From contig DUBW01000043.1 of NCBI GenBank assembly GCA_012960135.1, forward strand, positions 1-64,000: 64,000 bases of DNA. The letters run 5' to 3'. The notes under the pieces are model-generated. The model did no database searches, was not told the origin of the DNA, and worked only from the letters and a program-made list of their open reading frames with translations. Made by a program: the position numbers and the translations under genes. The DNA is from Methyloprofundus sp. Its GTDB lineage: Bacteria; Pseudomonadota; Gammaproteobacteria; Methylococcales; Methylomonadaceae. Positions 18,036 through 27,280 of this stretch are shown in pieces; the stretch's first letter is position 1; every line of letters starts with the position of its first letter.

Positions 18036-20786
18036 ATGGTTGGGTTTGTAATTGGACAGCGTTGGATCAGTGCTTCAGAACCAGAGCTAGGGCTGGGGAT
18101 TGTTTCCACAGTAGCGGTCAATCGAGTGACTATTTTATATTTAGCCTGTGATGAGAGCAGGATTTATGCACAAGATAATGCCCCCTTAACCAGAGTCAGG
18201 TTTTCAGTGGATGATGAAATCGAGACGCAAGACGGGCAGCAAGGACTGATACAGAAAATAGAAGAGCATAATGGTGTGGTTCGTTATCAATTTCTGAATC
18301 AACAGGGTGAGCAAGGGTGGGTAGACGAAATGGATTTGAGCCATCATATTCAATTTAATACTCCGCAGGATAAGCTGTTTTTAGGACAGGCAGAGGAAGG
18401 CCGCTGGTTTGCATTGCGCTATCAGACCTGGAGGCACTTGCATCGCCTGCATAAATCTCCGGTAAAAGGCTTATTGGGTGCACGGGCTGCACTCATTCCT
18501 CATCAACTGTATATTGCGCATGAAGTGGCTCAGCGAGATGCGGTACGAGTGATGCTCGCTGATGAGGTGGGCTTAGGGAAAACAATTGAAGCAGGCTTGA
18601 TTATGCATCATAGATTGCATTCAGGCTTGTCGAAACGCATCTTGGTTGTGGTGCCTGAAAGCTTATTGCATCAGTGGCTAGTTGAAATGTTAAGGCGCTT
18701 TAATTTAAAGTTCAGTCTTTTTGATGAGTCTCGATGCCTGGCACTCGAAGATGAAAACCCATTTCTGAGTGAGCAGTTAGTATTATGTAGTCTGGATTTT
18801 TTCACCCTGAATCCTCACAGGAAAGACCAGGCTGTCCAGGCTGATTGGGATATTGTTGTTGTCGATGAGGCGCATCATCTGCAATGGTCTGAACAATCCC
18901 CAGGAGATGCATACTTATTTGTTGAGCAATTAGCAAAACACGCGCCTGGCTTGATATTGTTAACGGCAACACCTGAACAGTTAGGCAAGGAAACGCATTT
19001 TTCTCAATTAAGCTTACTCGATGCAGACCGGTTTTATAGTTTTGAACAGTTTTTGGCTGAGCAGCGGGAATTTAAGCCTATTGCCCGGTTAGCAGACAAA
19101 ATTGTAAGCCAGCTTGATCTCGATAATGCAGATAGAGAATTATTAGCTAATTTACTCGATCACAAATTAACAACGGATTTTTTACAAAATTTTGATGACA
19201 TGACTTTAAGACAGGAAGTCATTGAACAGTTAGTTGACCGACATGGTACAGGGCGTGTTTTATTTAGGAATTCCCGGCATGTGGTGCAGGGGTTTCCGCA
19301 AAGAAAGTTTTTCTCTTATCCGCTAAAGCAGGACTCGGATACTAATGAAGCGACTTATTTGCAGTGGCTGGTAGCGCATTTAAGAGCGTTGGGTCTAGTT
19401 CAGGTTTTGTTGATTTGCAAGCATGCTGAAACAGTGGTTAAGCTGCACAAACAATTACGTGATAAATATGCACTTAAAGCTGCAGTTTTTCATGAAGGAA
19501 TGAGTATTATTGAGCGTGACCGATCGGCCGCTTATTTTGCTGATCAGGATGCTCAGGTTCGTATCTTGCTTTGCTCGGAAATTGGCAGTGAGGGGCGAAA
19601 TTTCCAGTTTGTACATCATTTGATTTTATTGGACTTACCTGAGAACCCTGATTTATTGCAGCAAAGAATTGGCCGGCTCGATCGTATAGGCCAGCGACAC
19701 ATTATTGAAATTCATGTGCCTTATATTGTTGGCAGCAAGCAACATAGCTTATGCCGTTGGTATGCTGAGGGTTTAAAGCTATTTCAGATAAATAGTAATG
19801 CGGCAAGTGAGGTGTATCAATTGCAAAAACACGCACTTGATGAGGTTTGTTTAAGTCCTGTGCAACAAGGTCTGGATGAACTTGTTACTTCGGGCAGTGT
19901 GCTGATGCAAGAGATTGAAGCGCAAATGCACGAGGCACGAGATGTTTTATTAGAGCTTAATTCATGTCGTCGAAATGTAGCTGAGAAGCTTATTTTTGAA
20001 ATTAAAGATATTTCACATGCAGAGACCTTATGGCAGTATTTGGAAGAGGTATTTGAATGTTTTGGAGTGGAGTCTGAGTATCATTCCGATGCTTGCGCTA
20101 TTTTGCGAGCGGAGCAGTTACAGCGGGTCAGCCATTTCCCGGGTGTGCCAGAAGATGGGGTGACGGTAACCATAGACAGGGTAGTCGCTTTAAGCAGAGA
20201 AGATATGCAGTATTTAAGCTGGGAGCACCCTATGCTGGTGTCGGCAATGGATTTGATATTATCTGGAAATATAGGCAATGCGGCGTTAAGTGTTATCAGG
20301 CATGATGATATGCAGGCAGGGCAGTACTTTCTGGAGTGTCTTTTTTTGGTTGAATGTAGCGCGCCTTTGTCTTTGCAGCTAAGTCGTTTTTTGCCTGCAA
20401 CACCGATACGCATTTTGATTGATCAACAGCAGCAAGACTTAACGGCGCAGTTTTTACACGATGAGTTGCAGGAAGTGGATGAGAAAATAGAAATAGAGCA
20501 AATCACTGATTTCATTAATAGTGAACAGAAAAATATTAAAGCCATGATTGCCAGTGCCGAACAAAAATCTGAAATTATTATGCAGGGAATCATTAATCAG
20601 GCTAATACAGATATGCTTAAGGTTCTAGCCAAGGAAATAAAGCGTTTAGATGCTCTGAGTAAGGTAAATTCAGGGATAAAATCAGCAGAAATTAGTGCAT
20701 TAAAAGGTATAACTATTGCATCGCATGGATATATTAAGGGTGCTAAATTGCGCTTGGATGCCGTTCGATTTATTATAAGCAGTTAG
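18036..20786 (+). CDS. rapA: RNA polymerase-associated Swi2/Snf2 ATPase RapA
   Basis: Recycles RNA polymerase from stalled post-termination complexes. The 916-residue protein opens with the RapA N-terminus (GQRWISASEPELGLG). It shows Walker A in LADEVGLGKTIEAGL, DEAHH, the Snf2 motifs LLTATPEQLG, AAVFHEGMSIIERD and LCSEIGSEGRNFQ, and the arginine-finger block QQRIGRLDRIGQ. E. coli RapA has 968 residues; the ~50-residue difference lies mainly in the spacer between the two RecA lobes. It is monocistronic in appearance. Confidence 0.95.
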   Translation: MVGFVIGQRWISASEPELGLGIVSTVAVNRVTILYLACDESRIYAQDNAPLTRVRFSVDDEIETQDGQQGLIQKIEEHNGVVRYQFLNQQGEQGWVDEMDLSHHIQFNTPQDKLFLGQAEEGRWFALRYQTWRHLHRLHKSPVKGLLGARAALIPHQLYIAHEVAQRDAVRVMLADEVGLGKTIEAGLIMHHRLHSGLSKRILVVVPESLLHQWLVEMLRRFNLKFSLFDESRCLALEDENPFLSEQLVLCSLDFFTLNPHRKDQAVQADWDIVVVDEAHHLQWSEQSPGDAYLFVEQLAKHAPGLILLTATPEQLGKETHFSQLSLLDADRFYSFEQFLAEQREFKPIARLADKIVSQLDLDNADRELLANLLDHKLTTDFLQNFDDMTLRQEVIEQLVDRHGTGRVLFRNSRHVVQGFPQRKFFSYPLKQDSDTNEATYLQWLVAHLRALGLVQVLLICKHAETVVKLHKQLRDKYALKAAVFHEGMSIIERDRSAAYFADQDAQVRILLCSEIGSEGRNFQFVHHLILLDLPENPDLLQQRIGRLDRIGQRHIIEIHVPYIVGSKQHSLCRWYAEGLKLFQINSNAASEVYQLQKHALDEVCLSPVQQGLDELVTSGSVLMQEIEAQMHEARDVLLELNSCRRNVAEKLIFEIKDISHAETLWQYLEEVFECFGVESEYHSDACAILRAEQLQRVSHFPGVPEDGVTVTIDRVVALSREDMQYLSWEHPMLVSAMDLILSGNIGNAALSVIRHDDMQAGQYFLECLFLVECSAPLSLQLSRFLPATPIRILIDQQQQDLTAQFLHDELQEVDEKIEIEQITDFINSEQKNIKAMIASAEQKSEIIMQGIINQANTDMLKVLAKEIKRLDALSKVNSGIKSAEISALKGITIASHGYIKGAKLRLDAVRFIISS

Positions 20787-20878
20787 GTATCGTAATCTGG
20801 TTGTTTAGTAAGTTCTTGTTCCTAGGTGCTGAGTGCCAGAGAAAATTATAATAATTATTTAAAGTATAGAGGAAAAAC

Positions 20879-21613
20879 ATGGGCTTATTTGGTTCGATTA
20901 CGGGAAAATCAAAAGTAAAGGTAGCGAATAATAAAGTACAGAAAGCAAGAGCAAATGATGATGTTGCTCAGGCTGAAAAATTATTTGCTGAAGCAATGGG
21001 TATTTATCAAAGCATACCGTCAGGTAATGGGGCCTTTAATGATGCTCTTTATAACTGGGGTATGGCGTTGCTATACTCGGCACGATTAAAGCAAGGGGCT
21101 GCCGCCGTTGCTCTTTATCAGGAAGCAGGAAAAAAGTTCTCCTATTGTCTGGTGGCAAAACCAGACTATTTAGGCGCAGCTCTAGACTGGGGTGTTGCTT
21201 TGATGGAGTTGGCTGCTTTACAGGATGCTGGGGATAAAGAAGCCAGCTATGTTTTGGCAAAAGAAAAATTCACCATCGCTAACGAGATACAAGAAGGCGT
21301 TGCTAGTTATAACTTTGCCTGTTTGCATGCTGTACACAATGACTTTGACGCTTGTAAAAAAGCATTAGAGCTTGCCTTGGAGTACGGTAATCTCCCTGAT
21401 GAAGATGAGATTAAAAACGATGCAGATATGAAAATAGCTAAAACCAAGCCCTGGTTTGATGCTTTTATTACTTCAATTGATGCACCTGAAAGTGATGAAG
21501 ATTCCGGGAAAGATAAAGACACTGAGGAAGGTTCTCAAAAAGCTGTCTACAGTAATACTAAAATTCGTACTGATGGCTATAAAATAGATTACGATAAAAA
21601 AGAAAAAAAATAG
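20879..21613 (+). CDS. TPR-like soluble protein
   Basis: A 244-residue protein without signal peptide or membrane segment. Helical pairs spaced like tetratricopeptide repeats occupy residues ~25-175 (for example NDALYNWGMALLYSARL, LGAALDWGVALMELAAL, GVASYNFACLHAVHNDFDAC). An acidic linker and a lysine-rich tail follow. It resembles TPR scaffolds that bind other proteins. No function is assigned and neighbours (rapA, sodB) give no clear hint. A good aggaaaa ribosome site precedes the ATG. Confidence 0.7.
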   Translation: MGLFGSITGKSKVKVANNKVQKARANDDVAQAEKLFAEAMGIYQSIPSGNGAFNDALYNWGMALLYSARLKQGAAAVALYQEAGKKFSYCLVAKPDYLGAALDWGVALMELAALQDAGDKEASYVLAKEKFTIANEIQEGVASYNFACLHAVHNDFDACKKALELALEYGNLPDEDEIKNDADMKIAKTKPWFDAFITSIDAPESDEDSGKDKDTEEGSQKAVYSNTKIRTDGYKIDYDKKEKK

Positions 21614-21840
21614 AATAACCAAGGTTCTTTGCTAAAAGTTGACGCGCTAAAGCGCACAATAAATCACGGCTAGCGATAGAGGTATATACTTACTAAAATA
21701 CTTGGTATTTCCACTATTAATAACTTATACTCTTTGCCATTCAACAATAGCTATCAGAGGGTGTCTTGGCATTATGCAGAGATGCTACTCTATAGCCATG
21801 GTTGATGACACTTAATTATAATTATTTAGGAGAATAATCA

Positions 21841-22422
21841 ATGGCTTATGAATTACCTGCTTTGCCTTATGCAAAAGATGCTTTAGCGCCACATATTTCA
21901 GAAGAAACTTTAGGATTTCATTACGGCAAGCATCATCAGACCTATGTAACAAATTTAAATAATTTGGTTCCGGGATCGGAATTTGAGGGTGCATCTCTAG
22001 AAAGTCTAGTGATGCGTTCATCTGGTGGGATTTTTAATAATGCAGCTCAAGTATGGAATCATACTTTTTACTGGAATAGTTTGGCGCCTAATGGTGGTGG
22101 GGAGCCTGCAGGTGTTTTAGCCGATGCTATTAATGTAACTTTTGGTTCATTTGCTGAGTTTAAGGAAGCTTTTACAAAATGCGCCGTGACAACTTTTGGT
22201 TCTGGCTGGGCGTGGTTAGTAAAAAACGCAGATGGTAGTCTGGAGCTAGTCAGTACAAGTAATGCTGGTTGCCCATTAACCGAAGGGCAAACACCTTTGT
22301 TAACTTGCGATGTTTGGGAGCATGCCTATTACATTGATTACCGTAATGCACGTCCTAAATATCTGGAAGCCTTTTGGGCGTTAGTCAACTGGGAATTTGC
22401 AGCGGAAAATTTTTCTGCATAA
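21841..22422 (+). CDS. sodB: Iron superoxide dismutase
   Basis: Cytosolic Fe-SOD, 193 aa, converting superoxide to hydrogen peroxide and oxygen. Metal ligands are visible: His27 (LGFHYGKHH), His74 ([11 protein letters not shown]), and the Asp/His pair in DVWEHAYY. Gln70 next to the active site, rather than a Gln further along, marks the iron form. No signal peptide. Start supported by aggagaat. The 227-base leader shows no Fur box that I can call with confidence. Confidence 0.95.
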   Translation: MAYELPALPYAKDALAPHISEETLGFHYGKHHQTYVTNLNNLVPGSEFEGASLESLVMRSSGGIFNNAAQVWNHTFYWNSLAPNGGGEPAGVLADAINVTFGSFAEFKEAFTKCAVTTFGSGWAWLVKNADGSLELVSTSNAGCPLTEGQTPLLTCDVWEHAYYIDYRNARPKYLEAFWALVNWEFAAENFSA

Positions 22423-22627
22423 CTTCCAGTTTGCTATAAAAGTACGCTTTTAGCAGACCCTGAATAACTCAAGTGCTTAGCATGGAAATCACAAATAGTG
22501 CTATATTTACCTAAAAATGAGTCGAATATTCATTGTATTTAACGATTTTTGGTGAAAAAAATGCTGTTTAGGATTTTCGTGATGAATGCTTGAGTTGTTC
22601 CGAGCCTTCTTAAGTACATGTAGGTCA

Positions 22628-22666
22628 TAAAAAAGCCTGAGTTTGCAAAAACTCAGGCTTTTTTAT
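22628..22666. terminator. Bidirectional terminator between sodB and sspB
   Basis: A perfect 12-bp stem (aagcctgagttt / aaactcaggctt) with a GCAA loop, flanked by A- and T-runs. It serves the convergent genes sodB (plus) and sspB (minus). Confidence 0.93.
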
Positions 22667-22671
22667 GGGGT

Positions 22672-23046
22672 TTATTTTACTACTCGCAAATGAGTTCTCG
22701 TCGGAGGGGTGTCTGGTGGGAGAGTGCTGCCCTCTTCCTCCTCTTGGTCAAAAACCATCCCTTTGCCGTTTTCTTTTGCGTAGATTGCCATCACTGCCGG
22801 TATAGGAGCAATAATATGCATCGGTTGCCCATTAAATCGGGCATTGAATTCAACAGTCGTATTTTCAAGCGACAGGCCTTGAATTGCTTCAGGGCGCATA
22901 TTAAGTACAATTTTGTTATCTTCGATATAGTCCTTGGGTAATGCGGCGTGTGGGTGCGTCGCATCAACCAGTAAATGAGGCGTTAGATTATTATCAATAA
23001 TCCACTCATAGATAGAGCGAATCAGGTAAGGTTTTAACGGTGTCAT
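22672..23046 (-). CDS. sspB: ClpXP protease specificity-enhancing factor SspB
   Basis: Adaptor that delivers ssrA-tagged proteins to ClpXP. The 124-residue sequence has the folded substrate-binding domain (KPYLIRSIYEWIIDNNLTPHLLVDA, residues 4-28, in two blocks) and a flexible tail ending in the ClpX-binding type motif THLRVVK. Its ATG overlaps the sspA stop by four bases. Confidence 0.95.
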   Translation of the reverse strand: MTPLKPYLIRSIYEWIIDNNLTPHLLVDATHPHAALPKDYIEDNKIVLNMRPEAIQGLSLENTTVEFNARFNGQPMHIIAPIPAVMAIYAKENGKGMVFDQEEEEGSTLPPDTPPTRTHLRVVK

Positions 23047-23684
23047 TTTTTGCCGGGTACTTTAAGCATTTCCTGTTCTTCTTCGCTTAAGCTGGCAGCA
23101 AATGCTTCACGTTTAAACAGGCGCTGGGCGTAAGCCTCTATAACGGGTGCGTTTTCTGATAAGTTAATGCCTATATCAGGAAGTCGCCATAGCAAAGGTG
23201 CCAGCGTGCAGTCAATTAAAGAAAAGTCTTCGCTCATAAAGAACTCATTAGCTGCAAACAAAGGAGCCGCAGCAATAAGGCTTTCTTTCAGCATTTTTTT
23301 CGCACGGGCAGACTTTTTCTCACCTGAGTTGAGTACCTCGTCCAGTAAGTGATACCAGTCCTGATCTATACGCTTGATAATCATGCGTGCATTGGCCCGG
23401 GAAACTGGATCCATTTGATGAAGGGGCGGGTGAGGAAAGCGCTCATCCAGATACTCCATTATGATGCGAGAATCATATAAGACCAGTTCGCGCTCGACTA
23501 ATGTCGGTGTAGTGCCGTTAGGATTGAGCTCTAATAAGCTTTCTGGTGGGTCGCTAGGGTCAAAATATTCAATTTCTGCAGTGACGCCTTTCTCGTGCAA
23601 AGCAAGCCGGGTGCAATGGCTCAGCGCGCAAGTAGGGGAAGAAAACAAGGTCATGACTGAACGACGAGTATTAACAGTTACCAC
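23043..23684 (-). CDS. sspA: Stringent starvation protein A
   Basis: GST-fold RNA-polymerase-associated regulator, 213 aa, with RRSVMTLFSSPTCALSHCTR, the PNGTTPTLV loop and RIIMEYLDERFPHPPL shared with E. coli SspA. The GTG start is supported by alignment with the E. coli N-terminus. An ATG seven bases upstream opens a seven-codon frame (counting the stop) that ends inside sspA. First gene of the sspAB pair. The usual rplM-rpsI-pet neighbours are not present. Confidence 0.93.
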   Translation of the reverse strand: MVTVNTRRSVMTLFSSPTCALSHCTRLALHEKGVTAEIEYFDPSDPPESLLELNPNGTTPTLVERELVLYDSRIIMEYLDERFPHPPLHQMDPVSRANARMIIKRIDQDWYHLLDEVLNSGEKKSARAKKMLKESLIAAAPLFAANEFFMSEDFSLIDCTLAPLLWRLPDIGINLSENAPVIEAYAQRLFKREAFAASLSEEEQEMLKVPGKK

Positions 23685-24140
23685 GAATCATAACTCCAAA
23701 TTAATTTATAAGGTTAGACAAATTTTAATATTTTAGCATAGATGGGTCTGATCGGGGGCTGTATATCTATATTTTTCTGTCAATTGCTCGCTTTATGGGG
23801 GTTTTGAAAAAAATAAGGCGTACAGGAGGTAGGGTTTGAGAAAGGCAAGGTGTATTTAAACGTAGGCCGGGTTAGATTTTTTATGGTGCAGTAAAAAAAT
23901 GTTATCCGGCACTGAGAGAGTAGTATATGCAGGAAAATGCACTCTACGCTAAAAATATGATTTTTTAACCATCCCGGGTGAGAGTTGTTGCGCAGGGTAG
24001 GTTAGTGTGTCATGTGCCGAATGATCTTATCTACGCTACATTAAATAATCTATCCGACCTATAGGTTTATTAAACCATTACGACCACATCTACCAATAGG
24101 ATGGTTTATCTATGCTGACTAGTGTTATCTCGGCTAGTAT
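23685..24140. other. Intergenic stretch containing a palindromic repeat
   Basis: No gene seen. Bases 23861-23910 form an imperfect palindrome (centre attttttatggtgcagtaa) closely similar to the complement of 44671-44718 next to the SlyD-like gene, so it belongs to a dispersed repeat family. The remainder is AT-rich with several short gccgga/tccggc-like words. Confidence 0.55.
23861..23910 (+). repeat. Dispersed palindromic repeat, copy A
   Basis: About 50 bases beginning cgtaggccgggttagatttt and ending in gttatccggc. The copy at 44671-44718 (minus strand) starts cgtaggttaggttagatttt and ends gtaacccgcc. Arms and central A/T runs can fold into a hairpin in both. Confidence 0.6.
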
Positions 24141-26045
24141 TTACTGAATCTCTTCTATACTAATCACATCAAACCAGGCGGTCGTATCTTCAGTGGGAAC
24201 ATGATATTGCAGAACCACGGAATAACCAATGCCGGAAATTTTATGTGTGACACGAGGAATCATAACTTGTAGAACCTTAGGGTTAGGGTTGAAGGTTGCG
24301 CGATAAGGTTCGACTACGTCTTCTATGCTTAGTTCTTCAATATCGGTTAAGATAAAATTTATACCATTCTCAGTGCTACGATCCTCCAGGCCTTGCTGGA
24401 GATTCGCTGCATAAATATTTTCATTAATGCGCACTCTAGGGATATGGAGTGTGTGGGTATTTGAATCAAAGATAGAGGATCTTGCGATTGCCTGTTTTGA
24501 ATTTAAAGGATTAATAAGCCCTGTTCCTGTGATTTTTATCGCATACTGGTCATCACTGTAAGGAAAAGAGACAATATGTTCCTCAGTGGTAGCATATGAT
24601 TTTGGCTCTCCAGGAACCTCAATTATCTCCTCTATTGTCTTCCCAGGGTTATTAGGATCATCTATTGTTATTGTTTTAGTAGTCGGGGCTTCATGACCTG
24701 GTGCAGGTTCTCCAGCTTGTTGTAAAATGACAGAACCAACACCGCAAGTATCGCTGTCTCCAGCATCACCTTGAAGTGGCGATGAGATAGCAATCAGATA
24801 GTCTGTTTTACCTGCAGGTACTCCGATATCAACGGTATTCAATGTGCCAAAGCAGGGGTTTACAATGCCGATTAAAGCGCCTTTAAAATAATCTAGGGAA
24901 TAGGCTAGATACATATGGTTAGACGTGCCTGCAGTACCATTAATGATGCTTGCACCACTTGGGTCGTTAGTGGAAGCTGTCACATCAATCCAGCGCTTAA
25001 AAGTATAAACTCCATTTTCTCCCCTGCCTTGATCGTTTAATTCTTTTAGGCGCTCAGAGTCAAAGACATAAAGTACCCAGCTTTTTTTGTTAAAACAGCT
25101 GGTTCCGGGAGGGCAAACTTCAAGAGTAATTTTCTCATCGCCTGCACTGCTTAGAAAGAACCAGTCCTTGTCTTCGGAGTCATATAAATGTCCCTTTATA
25201 ATTTTACCAGAAGTAAGTGGTGTTGCCTGCGCAGAACGATTATTAGGTTCCACATCGATATTGTAGGGCTGGTCAAATATAGTGTCTCCATTAGAGTCTA
25301 CGGGGTTACCAATAATGGTTACTGTAAGGTTAGCCGTAGAGCTTTCGCCGTTGTCGGCAAAATATTGGTAATTAAATATATCGGTAACGACTTCACCAGC
25401 TTTTAAATCAATTACATTAGGAGAAGTCGAATAGAGAGTATAGTTATATTTACCATCTTCTGATACGACTAACACACCATAATCACTTGAGGGAGAGCTG
25501 CTTAGTTGAATGTAATTACCATTGCTATCATTAGCCGTGAGGTCGCCACTAACTATAATAATTTCGTTGGGTATAACCGTATTGATATCATCTCTGGCTA
25601 TTGGCCCATAAGCTAAGACTAGGTTTTCATTAACTTGAATTATTAACTGGGCGTTTGAAGTTAGGCCGGTATCATTTGATAAGGTATATGAAAAACTATC
25701 CGTATCGCTCCCGCTGTCAGGTAGACTAAAATTATCAGTCCAGCTATAGAGCTTATAGTGGTAAGTGCCTCCACTGCCTATCTCATCTAAATACCCATAT
25801 TTACCGGCAGACTGGTTAAAGGTCACAATTGTCCCGTAAAGGTCATTGTCACTCACATCGCCTGTAGCACTAGGTTTTTCAACAATGACTACGACGTTAT
25901 GGTCGTTATTGGCATTTGGAAAGTTATTGGCTGGTCCTGAATCTGTTCCTATAGGGCCGATATTCCCACCAATATTCAAAGCACCGACATTAAATGAGCT
26001 GGCTAAAAGAAGTGCTGCTAATATTGGTGTGTATTTTATATGCAT
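24141..26045 (-). CDS. Secreted VCBS/cadherin-like repeat protein
   Basis: A 634-residue exported protein. Signal peptide at residues 1-22 (ILAALLLASSFNVGALN). Two VCBS/tandem-95-like beta repeats occupy ~35-250 (GDVSDNDLYGTI, SGDLTANDSNGNY, DSFSYTLSNDTG). A PPC-like bacterial pre-peptidase C domain follows near 265-310 (NRSAQATPLTSGKIIKGHL, DWFFL). The C-terminal third is unassigned. No catalytic motif, anchor or sortase signal is visible. Such modules occur in surface and adhesive proteins; adhesion is inference. Transcribed divergently from the next small exported protein. Confidence 0.75.
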   Translation of the reverse strand: MHIKYTPILAALLLASSFNVGALNIGGNIGPIGTDSGPANNFPNANNDHNVVVIVEKPSATGDVSDNDLYGTIVTFNQSAGKYGYLDEIGSGGTYHYKLYSWTDNFSLPDSGSDTDSFSYTLSNDTGLTSNAQLIIQVNENLVLAYGPIARDDINTVIPNEIIIVSGDLTANDSNGNYIQLSSSPSSDYGVLVVSEDGKYNYTLYSTSPNVIDLKAGEVVTDIFNYQYFADNGESSTANLTVTIIGNPVDSNGDTIFDQPYNIDVEPNNRSAQATPLTSGKIIKGHLYDSEDKDWFFLSSAGDEKITLEVCPPGTSCFNKKSWVLYVFDSERLKELNDQGRGENGVYTFKRWIDVTASTNDPSGASIINGTAGTSNHMYLAYSLDYFKGALIGIVNPCFGTLNTVDIGVPAGKTDYLIAISSPLQGDAGDSDTCGVGSVILQQAGEPAPGHEAPTTKTITIDDPNNPGKTIEEIIEVPGEPKSYATTEEHIVSFPYSDDQYAIKITGTGLINPLNSKQAIARSSIFDSNTHTLHIPRVRINENIYAANLQQGLEDRSTENGINFILTDIEELSIEDVVEPYRATFNPNPKVLQVMIPRVTHKISGIGYSVVLQYHVPTEDTTAWFDVISIEEIQ

Positions 26046-26387
26046 AGAAAGATTGTGTCTAAAGCCGTGTCGGCAGTTAGTATTGTTAAGAAGTTTAGTT
26101 TAATTTTATATATATTCAAGACGTGTGCTGAGCTCTAGTTATTTTAAAATATACAAAACATTTAATATCAGTCTGTTAGCTAGTTAATATTTAGTGGGAA
26201 TTATCATTTATGGTTAAAACCGAAGTGATAAAAAGGTCGCTGGCGTGTTAAGATGCTTCTCGAGCTTTGATGCCAATAAGTACGTTGGCATGTTTGAACA
26301 GAATTTTAACTACTGGGAGCAGGAATTTTTTTACTAAAACAGAGTAACAATATTCTTGTTTTTGTTTAGAATAAAGAGGACATCATA
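26046..26387. other. Divergent promoter region between two exported-protein genes
   Basis: About 340 AT-rich bases with no coding frame. A 7-bp stem (atgccaa / ttggcat) near 26268-26292 is the only obvious palindrome and could be an operator or hairpin. A strong aaagagga ribosome site lies at its right end for the following gene. Confidence 0.45.
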
Positions 26388-26837
26388 GTGATAAAAAAAT
26401 CTTTAACGTTAGCTTTTTTAATAGCCGGTATAGGCTTTGTTGGTTCTGCTTTTGCTTATGATCCGGGAAATACCGAGAAAACCTGTAGAGACCCAAGGTT
26501 TAAAACCTTTTCACCTGAACATAAAGCAGAGACTGATCCTGAATCAGAGATTTCTTTCACGGTCTCCGGATATGCTGATCCAACGACAATTAAAGCGACG
26601 GCTAAAAATGTGCCATTAGAGTTAATTATCGTTGATAAAAATAGTTTTTATGATGTTTCAGCTAAGCTACCGGCTTCATTAACCGGTAAATATGCGCGTA
26701 TTCATGTCCGGGCCCATGATACTCGGGAATGCATGGCTAAAGATGGCTGGCTGATTAAAATCCGAGACAAGGCTGCAACAACAGAAGTTCTAGAAGTTCC
26801 AGAAGCTGTCATAGAAAGTGCTGAGGAAGCTCAATAA
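26388..26837 (+). CDS. Small exported protein of unknown function
   Basis: A 149-residue protein starting at GTG, with aaagagga spaced seven bases upstream. A clear signal peptide (LTLAFLIAGIGFVGSAFA) is followed by a mature domain of about 95 residues that looks beta-rich and contains two cysteines (KTCRDPRF and TRECMAKDGW), which may pair in the periplasm. The last 20 residues are acidic. I do not recognise the family. Its stop overlaps the tail of the deaminase remnant on the other strand. Confidence 0.75.
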   Translation: MIKKSLTLAFLIAGIGFVGSAFAYDPGNTEKTCRDPRFKTFSPEHKAETDPESEISFTVSGYADPTTIKATAKNVPLELIIVDKNSFYDVSAKLPASLTGKYARIHVRAHDTRECMAKDGWLIKIRDKAATTEVLEVPEAVIESAEEAQ

Positions 26838-27257
26838 AGAATTTTATTTCCCTGTGCTTGCCATGCAATAACTGGATTCAGTGACTGCTTTAATTGTAGT
26901 TGTTGCATGGGGATTTTCCTTTGCTCATATATAAAACTATCATCAACGCCTGCTTGAGCTGCATCGTAGCGATTGCAGGCAAAGTAAACCTGTTAGCCCT
27001 GCCCAGTAAATAGCCCTGAGGCAAATAGGCCAAGGCTCGCGACTACTGTAAAGTAAGCAGTCTGTTCATTGAACGGTATTTAATTCAGTACATGCGGCAC
27101 GAATAGCCATTATTTCTGCATGCGCGGTAGGGTCATTATTGCAGGCGGCAAAAATTCTCTCATCCCGACAGACACTCGCGCCAAATGGCTCGCCATTATC
27201 AGTATGTACATTGCTTTCAGCTAAGTCGATAGCTTATTGTAAAATTTTCGTATGCAT
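26831..27257 (-). pseudogene. Decayed guanine/nucleoside deaminase gene
   Basis: Not in the ORF track. The minus strand reads MHTKILQ, a stop, then AIDLAESNVHTDNGEPFG, followed by the zinc-site motif PTAHAEIMAIRAAC. The second zinc motif appears as REPWPICLRAIYW, where the family has PCxxC; one zinc Cys is lost. After a frame change it continues VYFACNRYDAAQAGVDDSFI to a normal C-terminus. An early stop, a frameshift and a lost ligand show that it is inactive. The parent enzyme would deaminate guanine to xanthine. Confidence 0.8.
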
Positions 27258-27280
27258 TGCAAAGCAAGTGTTTTTTATCT

